Below, in pieces: positions 45,366 through 57,199 of a DNA stretch of 64,000 bases (its first letter is position 1; every line of letters begins with the position of its first letter). This DNA is from Oncomelania hupensis (taxonomy: Eukaryota > Mollusca > Gastropoda > Littorinimorpha > Pomatiopsidae): the NCBI GenBank assembly GCA_036898135.1, contig CM072511.1, positions 73,928,119 to 73,992,118 of the forward strand, in the 5' to 3' direction. The position numbers were made by a program, and so were the translations under genes. Below the pieces are notes generated by a model. It saw nothing but the letters and a program-made list of their open reading frames with translations, ran no database searches and had not been told where the DNA came from.

Positions 45366-45893
45366 GTAAGCTTTTAATTTTTTTTAATTATTAATAGGTC
45401 TTTTTTTTTTTTTATTACTAGTAGGCTCTTCGCAGTCCGCTGGACCCTATAAGCAATGACTAACTAACTAACTTTAAATTTGGTCTATAAATAAATAGGC
45501 CCTAGTAAAACTAGAAAGTAATAAGTAGCAAGACTACACAAACATGCTTTGTTTGTCACACAACCTTTACACATGTGTGTGTGTGTGTGCCTTTTCAAGT
45601 TTTGCCATATGATATTTGGTTATATTACTATTTTTTCTACCTTAGTCGTTAGTGTTCTATCATCATTTAGTATTACTATTATTGTTATTATGTAGGCCTA
45701 GTGTTTTGTCTGTTTGTGCATTGTTTGTATTCATGTTCAATGCGCTTTGAGCAGACATGTTTCACATGTGCGCTTTATAACATAAATAATAATAATTATT
45801 ATAATGAAAATAAGCCAAAATATTAGATTGCCCTAGGGTCTACTACAAAATGTCTCGGCTGAAAATTTATACTTAACATTTATTTTGTTTCAG
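45366..45893 (+). other. Intron of hAT transposase gene
   Basis: GTAAGC..TTTTGTTTCAG boundaries. It contains a 5'-truncated SINE-A (45,422-45,472) and a SINE-B-like tail (TGTGCGCTTTATAACATAAA then AAT repeats at ~45,770). Joining exon 1 (phase 0) to this acceptor puts exon 2 out of frame by one base, so either a second splice site is used or an indel has occurred. Confidence 0.6.
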
Positions 45894-47524
45894 ATGTTAA
45901 ATGTTGCAGAATGAAAGCAACCTCAATGATCAAGGAAATGTCTGCACTGACCATGAAGGACCTGGCTAAGAGGATGCAGAGACTGCCCTTTAGTATTGCT
46001 ACTGATGGCAGCAACGACTCAGACAAAAAACAGTTCCCTCTGGTGGTGACCATTGAAGGAGAGGATGGCCTCGTCAATGCACATCTCCTCGCTTTACCTA
46101 TTTGCACTGAAACCTCAGCCACAGGACAGAACATTTTCAAGACGATGGCAAATGAATTGCAGGCACAGGGTGTCCCGTGGGCAAACTGCATTGCATTTGG
46201 CTGTGACAATGCAAATGTAATGACTGGCCAACACAATGGAGTGTACAGCTTTATAAAAGGGGAGCAAAGCAACATTCATCTGGCACGGTGCTGTCTCCAT
46301 CTCGTGCATCTTGCAGCTAAGAAAGGGGCTGCCTGTCTTCCTTCCATTGAAGAGGTCTTGATTGATGTCTATCACTACTTTAAGAAAAGTGTGAACAGAC
46401 AGTACGAATTAAAGACCCTCCAAGACCTCTATGATGCAGAACAGCGGAAAGTACTAAAGCATGTTTGCACTCGCTGGCTAAGCATTGGAAGATGCTTACA
46501 AAGATTGATGCAAAACTGGTATCCCTTATTGCACTTTTTTGGTCAAGAAAAAGAAAAGCAGGCAAAGGCAAAGAAGCAACAGGGTGGACAGACAACTGCA
46601 AATTCAGAAGGACCAGGCACAACAACTTACTCTGTGAAGAAGGTGGAGGCAATCTACGACTTTTTACAGTCACCAACCAACAAGCTGTTCTGCCATTTCT
46701 TGTGTTACACATTGAAAGTTTATGATCAGGTGCTTGTCCAACTGCAGGCAGAAGAACCCTTGATCCACAAGCTGAAGGATAATCTTTCCAGCCTTATTTC
46801 AGACTTGTACTGCAGATTTCTTCTGCCAACAGCTGTTCATGGCCATGACCTTCATAAGGTCCTGTACAAACAAAGAGAGAACCAAAAAGATGATGCTGAT
46901 CTCCTAATTGGATCTGAGGCAAAGGCCATGCTTCAAGAAAAAGTAAAGTACCACTTGAGAGACAAGAAAGTTGCTGAGTTCTACTCATCCATTCGCAAGT
47001 ATTTTGAGACAGTTTTAGACTACCTGCTTCAAAAGCTTCCACTTGCTGACCTTGTTCTCCAGAATTCTTCTGTAGTGGATCCCAGAAAGAGATTAGAGGT
47101 CAAGCAGCATCAATTGGAATATTTTTTGACGAGGTTTCCAAGTCTGATCCCTCCAGGTACTGATGTTGACACCATCTATGAAGAGTTTGCCAAATACCAG
47201 CAGATAAACATTGACGACTGCATTGAACAAGGAGAGAGAGTTGACAGAGTCTGGCAGACAGTAAGCCAAAAGCACCCAACCCTGAAGAACCTTACACAAG
47301 TGATGAAGGGGATCCTCACAATACCTCACTCAAGTGCTGCATGTGAGAGGATATTCTCCATGGTTCGAAAAACCTGCACGGATCAGAGGACATCCATGGC
47401 ACAAGAAACTACTGAGGCGTTGTTGGTTCTGAAAGGGAGAGCAGTCAGCTGCCTGGAAGCAACTTACAGTACACAAGACTTGCAGCAACTGAAAAGTGCC
47501 TACTACAACTCACTAAAGAAGTAA
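45894..47524 (+). CDS. hAT transposase exon 2 (RNase H core and hAT-C)
   Basis: Open for 537 codons from ATG 45,911. The frame extends upstream to the acceptor as VKCCRMKATSMIKEM. FSIATDGSNDSDKKQFPLVV carries the first catalytic Asp and AFGCDNANVMTGQHNGV the second. LKHVCTRWLSIGRCLQRL follows, then an insertion domain, and the C-terminal dimerisation motif IPHSSAACERIFSMVRK. No internal stop is present. With the BED exon this gives ~700 residues, a normal size for the family. Confidence 0.88.
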
Positions 47525-48041
47525 AAAGAATATTCAAATAACAGTGTATATAATGTACAATGAGTCTGGTTACATATGCTGATCCAATGTACAGTGTGTT
47601 GTGACAATCTATTGCACATCTATTTACCAGTTGTGTGCACATTGTGTGTAGTCACTTGGTTGGTTCTGTTCCACATCTACTAAACAAAACATTACATTCA
47701 AGTAACTTTGACCCTGACGGCCAAAGTCCAGTGTAATTAAATGTTGATTGTGCGTAGTGACAAAAATTCTATTGTTCTACAACTACAAGATTGAATTTAT
47801 AGACTAAAAAGACTTGTAACTACAACTACAGACAGTATCAGTGCATGGCAGTATTTTTGCTTCACTTAGCATCAGTTGTAGCAAGACGCATCCTCAGCGT
47901 ACTGGTAAGTTTAAAAGGCACTTGTTTTACAAAATAGATGGTAAATTTGTTTTCTGCCTTGCGATTACTGTTTTGAATGCTGATTGTACTATTTTGAGAC
48001 AGTATTGTACTATTTTGGGAGAAGAAGGGTAAGCAGGTCTG

Positions 48042-48386
48042 CAGTGATCTATTGTGCTTTGCATGTGCTTGTGTACAGATAAAAACAAGATTTTAAACCA
48101 TGTCAAGTGTATTTTCAAGAACACACACCTAGCTGAAAATGTTAGATGTTTGATAATGTGCTTTATAAATTAATAACTATTACTATCGTTTAAAATATGT
48201 TTCATCCAAGACTAGTGTCTAAAATTATCCATACTAGTTGTACGAAATGGTTATTTCTTCATTTATTTTTTAAATTTTCAGGTAGGGAGTTTCATTGAAA
48301 AATTTTGCCTTTACCTTCATTTTGTAATTATTATTTAATTTGGATTGAGTGTCATGTGACCTCAGAGCCAACCCCTAGTGCATTAA
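48042..48386. other. No gene seen
   Basis: A+T-rich spacer. AAACCATGTCAAGTGTATTT at 48,096 recurs at 49,335, so it is part of a dispersed repeat. Confidence 0.45.
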
Positions 48387-48766
48387 TACAGGGTGTTCCA
48401 AAAGTCTTGGGCACATTTGAAGTCCCCATATCTCAATTACTATGAATGGTAGTAAGATAAAAGTTGTGCCATTTTAAAGCTAATTACATAAATTTTTTGT
48501 GAAGCTGTTGATTTTTTAATTTCTTTTCAGACCCATTAATGGCGTTCACTCAACCACAAAATGCTGGGACGCGTTTGGCAAGAATTTGATTATCGGCTTG
48601 ATGTGTGTCGTGTGACCAATGGTGCTCACATTGAACATCTTTGAACATTCCATGTAAAAATTGAGATTACAAGCTTTCTGAATTTACCAGATGCATTTTT
48701 ATATCCTTAATAGTTTCGGAAATATTCAATGTCAAAATGTGCCCAAGACTTTTGGAACACCCTGTA
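48387..48766 (+). mobile_element. Mariner-like deletion derivative
   Basis: Termini CAGGGTGTTCCAAAAGTCTT and the exact inverse AAGACTTTTGGAACACCCTG (TIR about 29-30 bp, continuing GGGCACATTT) are flanked by TA on both sides, the Tc1/mariner target. The 376-bp body keeps only the last codons of a transposase. Confidence 0.9.
48561..48654 (+). pseudogene. Mariner transposase C-terminal remnant
   Basis: MLGRVWQEFDYRLDVCRVTN then GAHIEHL and a stop. This matches the C-terminal consensus of Tc1/mariner transposases (..R...C....G.H.EHL). The DDE/D core is deleted. Confidence 0.8.
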
Positions 48767-49014
48767 TATAGCTTAGCATAACACGCTGATGCAACAATGT
48801 TTTTCCTCACTAAGTACTGGCAATTCATCCTCATCCAGGTCCAGAGAAATGAAACCATCCTGAAAATGAAGAAAATGAAATTATTTATTTTCATGACGGA
48901 TAAAGAACTGACATGAGTTAAATAGGAGAAACAAAATGAATGTGTATATAAGGGAAAAAAGTACAGGAATTAGAAATACAGTAACATGCCAATTGAGCTT
49001 TTAAAAAAGGAGGT

Positions 49015-49295
49015 AAAGGTAGTCCCGTAGCCTGTGGCCGTAGGGGAGCGTGATGTTGGAGATCACACTTATCTTGGGCCAGCGTAATGAGGGTGATTCC
49101 CATCTCTCTCCCTCGCTGCTTTACCTTCCCCACCCTTAAGAGAGTAGGTACTCAGTCACAGTTGAGTCAACTGGGGGTGTTATTTGTCGCTTCACGTTTT
49201 GTGGTCACCCATCCAAGTGCTAACCGCACTGGACAATGCTTAACTTGCGACACAGTAGCGAGTGCTCCAACCACTGCGCTATCCAACACCCCGAG
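49015..49295 (-). mobile_element. Composite tRNA/5S-headed SINE
   Basis: On the minus strand the element starts GGGGTGTTGGATAGCGCAGT and GGTTGGAGC, a tRNA A-box-like block. It then has AGTTAAGC..GGTTAGCACTTGGATG and GGTGACCAC, which matches the 3' half of metazoan 5S rRNA (GTTAGTACTTGGATGGGTGACC). A body with AAGGTAAAGCAGCGAGGG and a 3' end CCTACGGCCACAGGCTACGG then AGGTAAAG-type direct repeats follow. SINEs with 5S-derived internal promoters are the SINE3 class. Confidence 0.8.
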
Positions 49296-49309
49296 TTAAC
49301 CTTAAAATA

Positions 49310-49900
49310 AATTACAGATAAAAAAAAAGACTTTAAACCATGTCAAGTGTATTTTCAAGCACACACACCTAGCTGAAAAATAAGTATTTTTTAAAGTGTT
49401 AATTTTTTGGGCGGTGTTGAGACTCGGCTTTTTTCTAAAGAAGGAAAAGAAAAGCATGGAATTACCTGCAAGCAAACAAATTATATATATTGGCTTAGCC
49501 AAATTTTAGATGCAGTGCAAAACCTGTGTGTGAAGTACAATAAAAGATCTAGCATGTTTAGCAGAAAAGTATCTACAATGTTAAAATGAATTTCGAGTCA
49601 GTTATTGTTGGTATATGGCAAAAGGATTTTGAACAAAAAAAGTTAAATTCAAACTGACTAACTGCTACTAAAGGATGGCCCATGATGTTTAGCATCAAAT
49701 AGACTCCTTTTTGGTATAGCAGCTAACCTAGGTAATGCTCCTTTGAAGTTTGGTAAAAAATCTGTTCAGTGGGTTTTTTTAAATATGGCTTCCAACGGAC
49801 CGACAGACAGACCAACATTTGGCTCGTTTTGATTCCCTTTTTCTATTTCAAAGTATTTCCAGATAATTTACCTGGAAATATTTAAAAAAGACCTAGAAGG
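49310..49900 (+). repeat. Dispersed repeats R3 and R2 (joined)
   Basis: 49,380-49,530 matches R3 (AAAGTGTTAATTTTTTGGGC, TATTGGCTTAGCCAAATTTT). 49,650-49,840 matches R2 (CTAACCTAGGTAATGCTCCT, ACCAACATTTGGCTCGTTTT). The two may be parts of one longer element. Confidence 0.55.
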
Positions 49901-50682
49901 CAAGCCATTCAATGTTCTTCTAGACACTCGAAATATTGATAATTTTGTACCTTAAGACAAAAAAATTGAAAGGCGAAGGTTTCCATTAACATTAGTTTTT
50001 ACACCAAATACTAAGGCTAAAAAAAGTGGATTTAATTTGCTAAGACCTGACTTGTAGTCAAGGTCACAGCAAATTAAATTAACTGGTTACCGTTACTCAT
50101 TTAATTTGGCCGACCAGATCTTTGTTGCCGAGTGACTCATGGCTAGCCGTTGCTTTGTAGCTGTCTAAGGCCCGGCTGGACTTTGCAGCTGACTCATTAC
50201 TGATCTGATCCTTGTAGCTCTCTACCACTGGTCACCTTTTTATGCTTCGTCTGGTTCTAACAATTAGCACAACTAACAACTTTATAACAATAACATAATG
50301 TAACAATACAATTAAGATCAGGCACACACAAATATATACAGGTACACATGTAAGGCTTTGCACTGCAAATATTTCAATATTTTGTGAGATATTTTACCAA
50401 AAAAGTAAATCATATTTAGGTAAGCTGGATCGACCTTAACTTTGAATTTGGAAAATGAAGTGTCACGCATCTGTAGAACATCTGATGTCATTACTCTAAC
50501 AAACAGGCATGAAAAACGGTTAAGGTGAAAAAAAGAAGATATTTAGGAAGGATTGGGAATGGAGGGCGTTGACAGCATGAAGAGAGTAGCCCTCTAGCAG
50601 AGTCCGGGGACATATTCCCCTGGAAAATTTTTAAAACCAGATGCAAAATTGTGTAAGCTGCTGTAATCTGGGCAAGTAATAA
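49901..50682. other. No gene seen
   Basis: A+T-rich with no domain-bearing ORF. A direct repeat of CTGACTCATNRCTGATCTG-like wording near 50,130-50,210 is too degenerate to call. Confidence 0.4.
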
Positions 50683-51330
50683 GTGGCTAAATATAGTAAT
50701 CTTCAGTCCTCTTGGACAACAACAGCGCCTCCCCTGCCGTCCAGGAGCAAAGTCACGTCTCGACAGTTTCTGGACGAGTTCTCCGACCTCCACTCCATGT
50801 ACTCCGACACTCGCTGTGACTTTATCGCTATTGGTGATTTCAATTACCATTATGACCGACCTCAAGATAGTGACGTGAACAAAATAACGACATTGTTGCA
50901 TGACCAGAATTTCTCTCAGCTCATCAACGTTCCCACGCACTGCTGTGGCCATACTTTATTTATTATTTATTATTATTGGGTATTTGTATAGCGCACATAT
51001 TTCGCCGTTCTTGGCAACTCAAGGCGCTGGCCAATACAGGATCGAACTCAAGCCGCCCAAGGTGCCAACTACTCTGGACTGGGTAGTGGTGCGTGACGAC
51101 ACCAGCTACCTGACTGGAGGTGTTTGACTGTCTGGGAGATCAATCCGCCATCCTCTCCACGCTGGCCGCTCAGTCCACTTTCAGTCCGACGCAAGGGCGC
51201 TGACTCGTGTAGTAAACTCAGCGTCGACGGACATGGTGGACTTGTACAATCACGGTCTCCGTCAGGTTCTGGACCAGCACGCGCCCTTGACCACCAGATG
51301 AGTAAGGGACCGCTCCTCCGCGCACATAAA
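50683..51330 (+). pseudogene. CR1-type LINE endonuclease fragment, split
   Basis: RQFLDEFSDLHSMYSDTRCD, FIAIGDFNYHYDRPQD and NFSQLINVPTHCCGHTL are the C-terminal half of an APE endonuclease (GDFN catalytic block). A SINE-B copy intervenes at 50,952-51,068, after which DWVVVRDDTSYLTG and the shifted frame CLGDHSAILSTL (DH motif) continue the domain. Confidence 0.75.
50952..51068 (-). mobile_element. SINE-B copy inserted in LINE endonuclease
   Basis: On the minus strand GAGTTCGATCC is a good Pol III B box. CTGTATTGGCCAGCGCCTTG, GTGCGCTATACAAATACCC and an AATAATAATAAATAA tail follow. The surrounding LINE reading (GHTL|DWVV) resumes after it. Confidence 0.75.
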
Positions 51331-52169
51331 AATGGATACTGGGATGACCTTGACGGGATGACCTTGACCTTCACATGACCTCTGATGTGCATAGCATTGT
51401 GATTCTATGTACTCATCCCCCTCCTATCCCCATATGTCGAACAGACGTCACCTAAGCGTCGTTGGCTCAAAAGACAGGATACCGTACGATAGAAGATCGA
51501 TAAGACACTTGATGGGACATTACATGACTGAAAAGACATTAGATAGAACGTCATATTATCATTATCAAACAATAATATCGAATAAAATCGAATGTAAACA
51601 ATATGAAGTAAAAAAAAGGTCTCATAGAATTAAATTTTGAGGTGCAAGAAACAATGGATTTCATTACGTTTGCGTGTATGTGTTGGTATGTCTGTGCTTA
51701 TGTGTAATGTACATCCATGCGATCCAGAATATGTCATCCCGTTTAAGTATAGAAGAGGCTTGCCTTTTTGTGTCCGACCTATTGCCATTTCCAACTTGCA
51801 ATTCATACCATAAATGATCTTCAAGCTATTAGACTTTCTCAAAACCATGAGTAGTCCTCGCAGCATCCAAGTGAGTGCTACTTCATCATTAGTTCATCAT
51901 AATACCTGGCTTGATTGATTGAAAAATATACAAAAATACTGAAACGACAATATATTAATAATGTTATACTCTATGACGCTTCGACTTTTTGTCCAATCGA
52001 TATGTTGTCTATTTGATATTTCCATCATTCAATGCATTGATGCTACGATTAATTTTGGTTTTGATATATTGACAATCTGATTTTAAGACATTTTGATAAT
52101 ACCTCAGTTTGCTTTTAACACATTTTGATCACACGTCAATTGGATTTACAGATGTTTCGATCATATGTT
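51331..52169. other. Repeat R1 scrap, then non-coding
   Basis: 51,340-51,385 has GATGACCTTGACGGGATGACC and TTGACCTTCACATGACCTC, the TGACCTT-rich part of R1. No gene follows; a TTTTGAT/ATTTTGATNA motif recurs loosely at 52,050-52,170. Confidence 0.5.
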
Positions 52170-53110
52170 GGTTTGATTTGGTGCATGGTATGTGTGACTC
52201 ACCGATATCTATCATGCACCAATAATGTTCAATATAATTTAAGAAAACTAGAATGGCAATGCCCATAGGACTCAAATGCTCCTTGTGAAACGTGCAATAT
52301 TCAACATTAAAATGACTGTCCAGAAAAAAAAATTAAACAGTGGCATTAAAAGGCAAATACTGATTTTGATCAATCTATGCTCTTGACCTTGAGATGACCA
52401 TGACCTCCGGCTCCAAATACACTCATGTAATATCAAATAAACTACAGCAAAAGTTGAATTATGCTGAAAAATACAAAAAAGAGTGACCTTGGGATGACCT
52501 TCAGTTACCTTGACCTTAGGATGACCTTGATCTTCATGTGAACTCTTATGCTCATGTGTGATCAAATACCCCAACTTTGTTGCACACTATGGGTTAAATA
52601 AACAGCCATCCACTATACTATGACCTATTTTTTGTATGTTTTTGCAAAGCCTAAAATAACCTTGACCTTCAAGATCAATGCAAAAACTGAACATATATGA
52701 AAGATCAAACTATCATCTCTAAATACAAGTTTGAACTTGATATCTCTAAAAGTTTAGGGTAAAGGTCACTTCAAAGTATCTATACTTTGAAAAACTCCAG
52801 TGACCTTGACCTTGGAGTGAGCTTGACCAAATGTGCATATTATGTGTGTCTCATTGAAATCTATCATGCATCAAAGAATCATGTTCAATATTAACAACTC
52901 AGGAAAAACATGCAATCTTTTGAAACATTTTCATTTTTTGAATAACATTAGATGACCCTGTGACCCTTTTGACCTTGAAGTGGTCATCATTTCTTGATAA
53001 TATTTTGTCTAATGGATATTGGCCATCCTATAAAGTTTGGTTGTTATCGATGAAACAGGTTCAGAGAAATTAAGCCACTTGCAAGTTTTGAAAGATAGCT
53101 GGATGGACAC
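52170..53110 (+). repeat. Dispersed repeat R1, long copy
   Basis: Contains AACTAGAATGGCAATGCCC, GTGAAACGTGCAATATTCAA, dense TGACCTT/GACCTTGAGATGACC motifs (52,383-52,540), TTTAGGGTAAAGGTCACTTC and GTGTGTCTCATTGAAATCTA, in an order comparable with 26,440-27,240. No ORF is seen. Confidence 0.65.
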
Positions 53111-53126
53111 AAACAAAACATTGTTT

Positions 53127-53587
53127 AGACATTACATCGTCTGAAAGCAGGTAGATGAATCAATAGCCTCCTCCTCAAAACTAAAACAAAACAAAAACAA
53201 GATGGCAAGCCATTCAAATTTATTATTAGACATAACAGAAAAAGAAGCATTTTACAAAGTGTTAATTTTCTTGGCGATATTATGGCACAGTTTTATCTTA
53301 ACAAAACAAGGAAAATATAAAATAAAAGGCCACCATCTGAATCTATCTGCCAGCAAAAAATTATTAATATCGGCTCAGCCAAGTTTTAGAGCACAGTTGG
53401 CTCAGATCAGTGGTACCCGAATGTCAGGCGATAGCTTTGTTGTTGTTGCATCAATTTTTATTCATCAGATTAACATAAGTTGTACTGATAAACATAGCAT
53501 TGCAGCTTGTACAGGCAGTGGTTCAAACCTCATTGACGGCATGGAGTTAAATAATGATATTAATAATAATAAAATAATAAATATTTA

Positions 53588-53664
<77 letters not shown>

Positions 53665-53939
53665 TTCCTGAACATCTGCGCCCCCTACTATTCCTTTGGA
53701 TAAGAGTATGAACTGACAGATAGATTCAGATGGTGGCCTTTCATTTTATATTTTCCTTGTTTTGTTAAGATAAAACTGTGCCATAATATCGCCAAGAAAA
53801 TTAACACTTTGTAAAATGCTTCTTTTTCTGTTATGTCTAATAATAAATTTGAATGGCTTGCCATCTTGTTTTTGTTTTGTTTTAGTTTTGAGGAGGAGGC
53901 TATTGATTCATCTACCGGCTTTCAGACGATGTAATGTCT
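53127..53939. repeat. 229-bp near-identical inverted repeat
   Basis: The left arm (53,127-53,355, starting AGACATTACATCGTCTGAAAG in two parts) and right arm (53,713-53,939, ending CGATGTAATGTCT) differ at only a few positions over ~229 bp. The ~357-bp loop includes a (TA)n tract at 53,588-53,660. Each arm holds an R3 repeat copy. Confidence 0.9.
53588..53660. repeat. (TA)n microsatellite
   Basis: About 70 bp of TA at the centre of the inverted repeat. Confidence 0.95.
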
Positions 53940-56843
53940 TAGCAGAATATCCAAAAGCCATTGTGTACATACCTTTGCCAGAAAAGAAACATAAAAGATA
54001 TTTTCCACTGTCTGGCCAAAGGAAAAAGGGTTGACTACAAACTCAAAGTAGCATATTGGACTTCCTGCAAAACACAATATGTCCAAATCAGATCTAGGTT
54101 TTTTTGGTCATAATAATAATATAGCTAGTCCACATGCTTTTTTGTTTGAAATTTTGAGGAGCAGGTTTGCTTTTCTCTAAATAGTTTAGAGTTTCACAGT
54201 CACAAAACAGTTTGAATTTTGAAAATCGGACAGAAAAGAAAAAAGTTATGGGCTTTTGAAGTTCGGAAAATAAGGCTTTTTTGTAGAATTTTAAGAACAT
54301 CAGAATCATAGGAATTATGCTCACAGCCAATGGCACCATTCAGTGAGAAAAAAATCCATACATTTTAATATAAAATAGTTACAAATCATATTATAATAAT
54401 AAATGTGATGGAGTTTTATGTAAAAAATCATGCCGATTACGATGGCGCATTTAAAAATTCGATCAGACGCACCAGACTGACCTAATTTGCATAAAATTTG
54501 CATATTTTAAACCAAATAATTTGTAAATTATTTTTTTTTAAATGTAAAAGCTTTAAAATGCCAATGAAAAGAAAACAAATTACAAGACAGCATTATCACA
54601 AGTGGTTTATGTGATATAAATGTATTTTATGATGCATAAATTTGCATAACAATCGGGTCGTTTGTTCCGATTGGTCGAAACTTTATTTAAATATAGCTCT
54701 TATACTTTGTGGTGGATTTTAAACATTTTAATATTAAATTGTTCAGAATTTAACACTCTTTGAAGGGAAATCTTTTATATTGTCATAATTTGCTTATATC
54801 TTTAGTATTTTGTTCAAATTACATGATAAAATAATTATAAAAAATCATAATTTAGATAACGAATAAATATCATTTAATGTTTTTAGTTTAATTTTTAAAA
54901 AAATAAAAATAAATAAAAATACAGCAGTGAGTAACATTACCATGATTGTTCTAACAATGTGTTCTTGCCACAGAGCTCAATTTATCCACTTTCTTTGTTG
55001 AGCAAATGATATATATATACTGTTTTTGCAGCTGCGAAAAAAACAGCCAGAGTGTAATAAATAAATAAATAAATAAATATGAAATAAATAAGTAATTAAA
55101 ATGAAATAAATCATTTCACTTTCAGCATCTCTGCATAAACTTTGTTTAGAAATAGAATACAGTTGAAATTAAAACCCAAAATAACTAAGTAAACACAATT
55201 GAAGATCATTATTGATTATATTAATAAACAGACCAATTTAGAAAAGGCCGAAAAAATAATAAACAACAAAAGACTAGTAGTAGTACACTCAGTATATTAT
55301 AATGTAGGCTAATTTACAACAAAAAAATAAAATAATAAAAAAATAAATCAATCAAACTTAGAACCTGAACATATAAATAAAATAAAAACCTCGATGATCA
55401 AGAGGTAAAGATTTGTAAAAGAAACTAGAAAGCAGCCAAAAATATAATTATAATATAAAAAAAAATAAAGTATACACTCAAAAGTTTATAATTTATTAGC
55501 TACAAGTAAAACATATTGAATTTAAGTAGATGTATTGAAGAAATTCTCATAAAAAATTAAAATGAATGCAAACTGCAAACAAAACAAACAAAAATTGTAC
55601 CGAGATTCCAGTAGGCCTATTCTAACCTAGATACTTTCAAGCCGATCTACCTCGCAGTAAGTTTTCCACAAGCCCAGTGCATAAGTAAAGATGAAGATAC
55701 CGTCTATAAATAGCGCACTACAGGGGAGGCAGCTTACAATGGACTAGGCCAACTCAGCATTGTTTAATGTTGATAGACCAAAACCCGGCCATTATTAATT
55801 ATTTAAAGTTTGCTAACTTAAAATTTTCTTCACAGTAAATTATAACCATGAAAAAAATAAAGAAAAATTTACTTCTATAACGTTAAACTGACCTATTTAA
55901 AATTAAATAAGGCCTATTATAAGTTTGTAGTGCACAATGGCAGCCTACAGTACTGAGACTGGCTAAGCCTAGAGATCGTTGTGTGTGTGAAATAGTACAC
56001 TACTTCAAATTGTTATTCCAAAGTTGAATCGCAATATTTTATAAAAAGATTAACACCATTTGACAGAGAAAACATTACAGATTGTAGGGGTGTATGTTTC
56101 AATATGAAAATAATTAAAACAACAACCCAACTTGTAAAACGAAAAAAGGCAAATTTTCTTCCCTACATTTTCATCACTTCCATCAATCACATTCAAAAGA
56201 AACATACACCAAAGTGTTCAGCAAGATGTCCTCTGATTGGTCACCAAATATCAAGACAATCCAATCAAAATTGAGCTTGGAATTCCAGTTTAAAAATAGG
56301 TACCCACATCCGGGAAGACAAGCAAAATGGTGCCATGCCTAGTAACCTCAAGCGGAGAGCATTTTAGCCCAGTCTATCAGCATTTTCTCATCAATTAACT
56401 CGCATATAATAACAAAAGTAACACTGCTTATTTATTTTGCCATTTATATACAACTTTTCTTCATAAAGTAATATAAAATATTGTTTAAATAAAAAACGAT
56501 AGCTTGTTAAAGTGTACAACTGCACTCTAAGTGGAATTTTCTACTCCTCAAGCGGCCTGCATTGGACTAGCTAAATAATAATAATATTAATACTGAATTT
56601 ATGTTTCAATGCAGACTTATTCTAAACACTGAAAATAATGTTCATAGTCATCCTGTTGAATGACGTGATAACTCATAGAAGATTTAAAATGGTTTTATTC
56701 ATGTGCAAGAAATATGTTATTTGTGTCTATAAAAAATTTTTTTTGGTCAACATTCACCAAATTTCTCGCTTAAACATCATCAACCAACAAGTGCTCTTAC
56801 TATCAATAAGATTATTACTATAATAATAATAATAATAATAATA

Positions 56844-56889
<46 letters not shown>

Positions 56890-57199
56890 TTAAATAGCGC
56901 TTTATTAGCTCAAGAGTTGCTCAGGGAGTAAGAGAAATGGAATATACAAACCTGCACAGGCACATCAACAGACAACAGCACAATCCTGTGGGACCAAGGA
57001 TGGGGAAGATGAGACCTAGTGCTAGCTGGGTGTATTTATTGGAACAGTCCTTTTATTTCAAAACATGATTTTATCCATTTATACTGTAACAAAAGTCTAT
57101 GCTCAGGGGGATTTTTAGCTCCAAAAAAGGGAAATGGGAGGTTTGTGAAATACATGAAACAAGTCTGAATGGCAATATAAAAAACACCTTTCATGTTAG
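53940..57199. other. A+T-rich non-coding region
   Basis: No protein domain on either strand. It holds (AAAT)n near 55,060, (TAA)n/(TTA)n at 56,820-56,888, and a SINE-B 3' piece (AAATAGCGCTTTATTAGCTC, 56,893-56,960, antisense). CCAAT-like ATTGG boxes near 56,235 and 54,670 are suggestive but not enough for a promoter call. Confidence 0.5.

Larger units (their letters stand above)
44533..48041 (+). mobile_element. Near-complete hAT-like DNA transposon
   Basis: Perfect 13-bp TIRs, CAGACCTGCTTAC at 44,533 and GTAAGCAGGTCTG ending at 48,041, bound a 3,509-bp element with a two-exon transposase on the plus strand. The flanks CAGTGACA (one base before the TIR) and CAGTGATC look like a decayed 8-bp TSD. 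Subterminal GTAC-containing motifs (GTACAATGTACGA left, ATTGTACTATTTTG twice right) could be transposase binding sites. Confidence 0.88.

Noticed and set aside
49015..49295. Genuine 5S rRNA or tRNA gene
   Set aside because: Only part of each molecule is represented and they are fused, followed by a non-RNA body, as in a SINE.
56210..56345. Promoter with ATTGG boxes
   Set aside because: Two or three ATTGG motifs without a downstream coding exon are insufficient.
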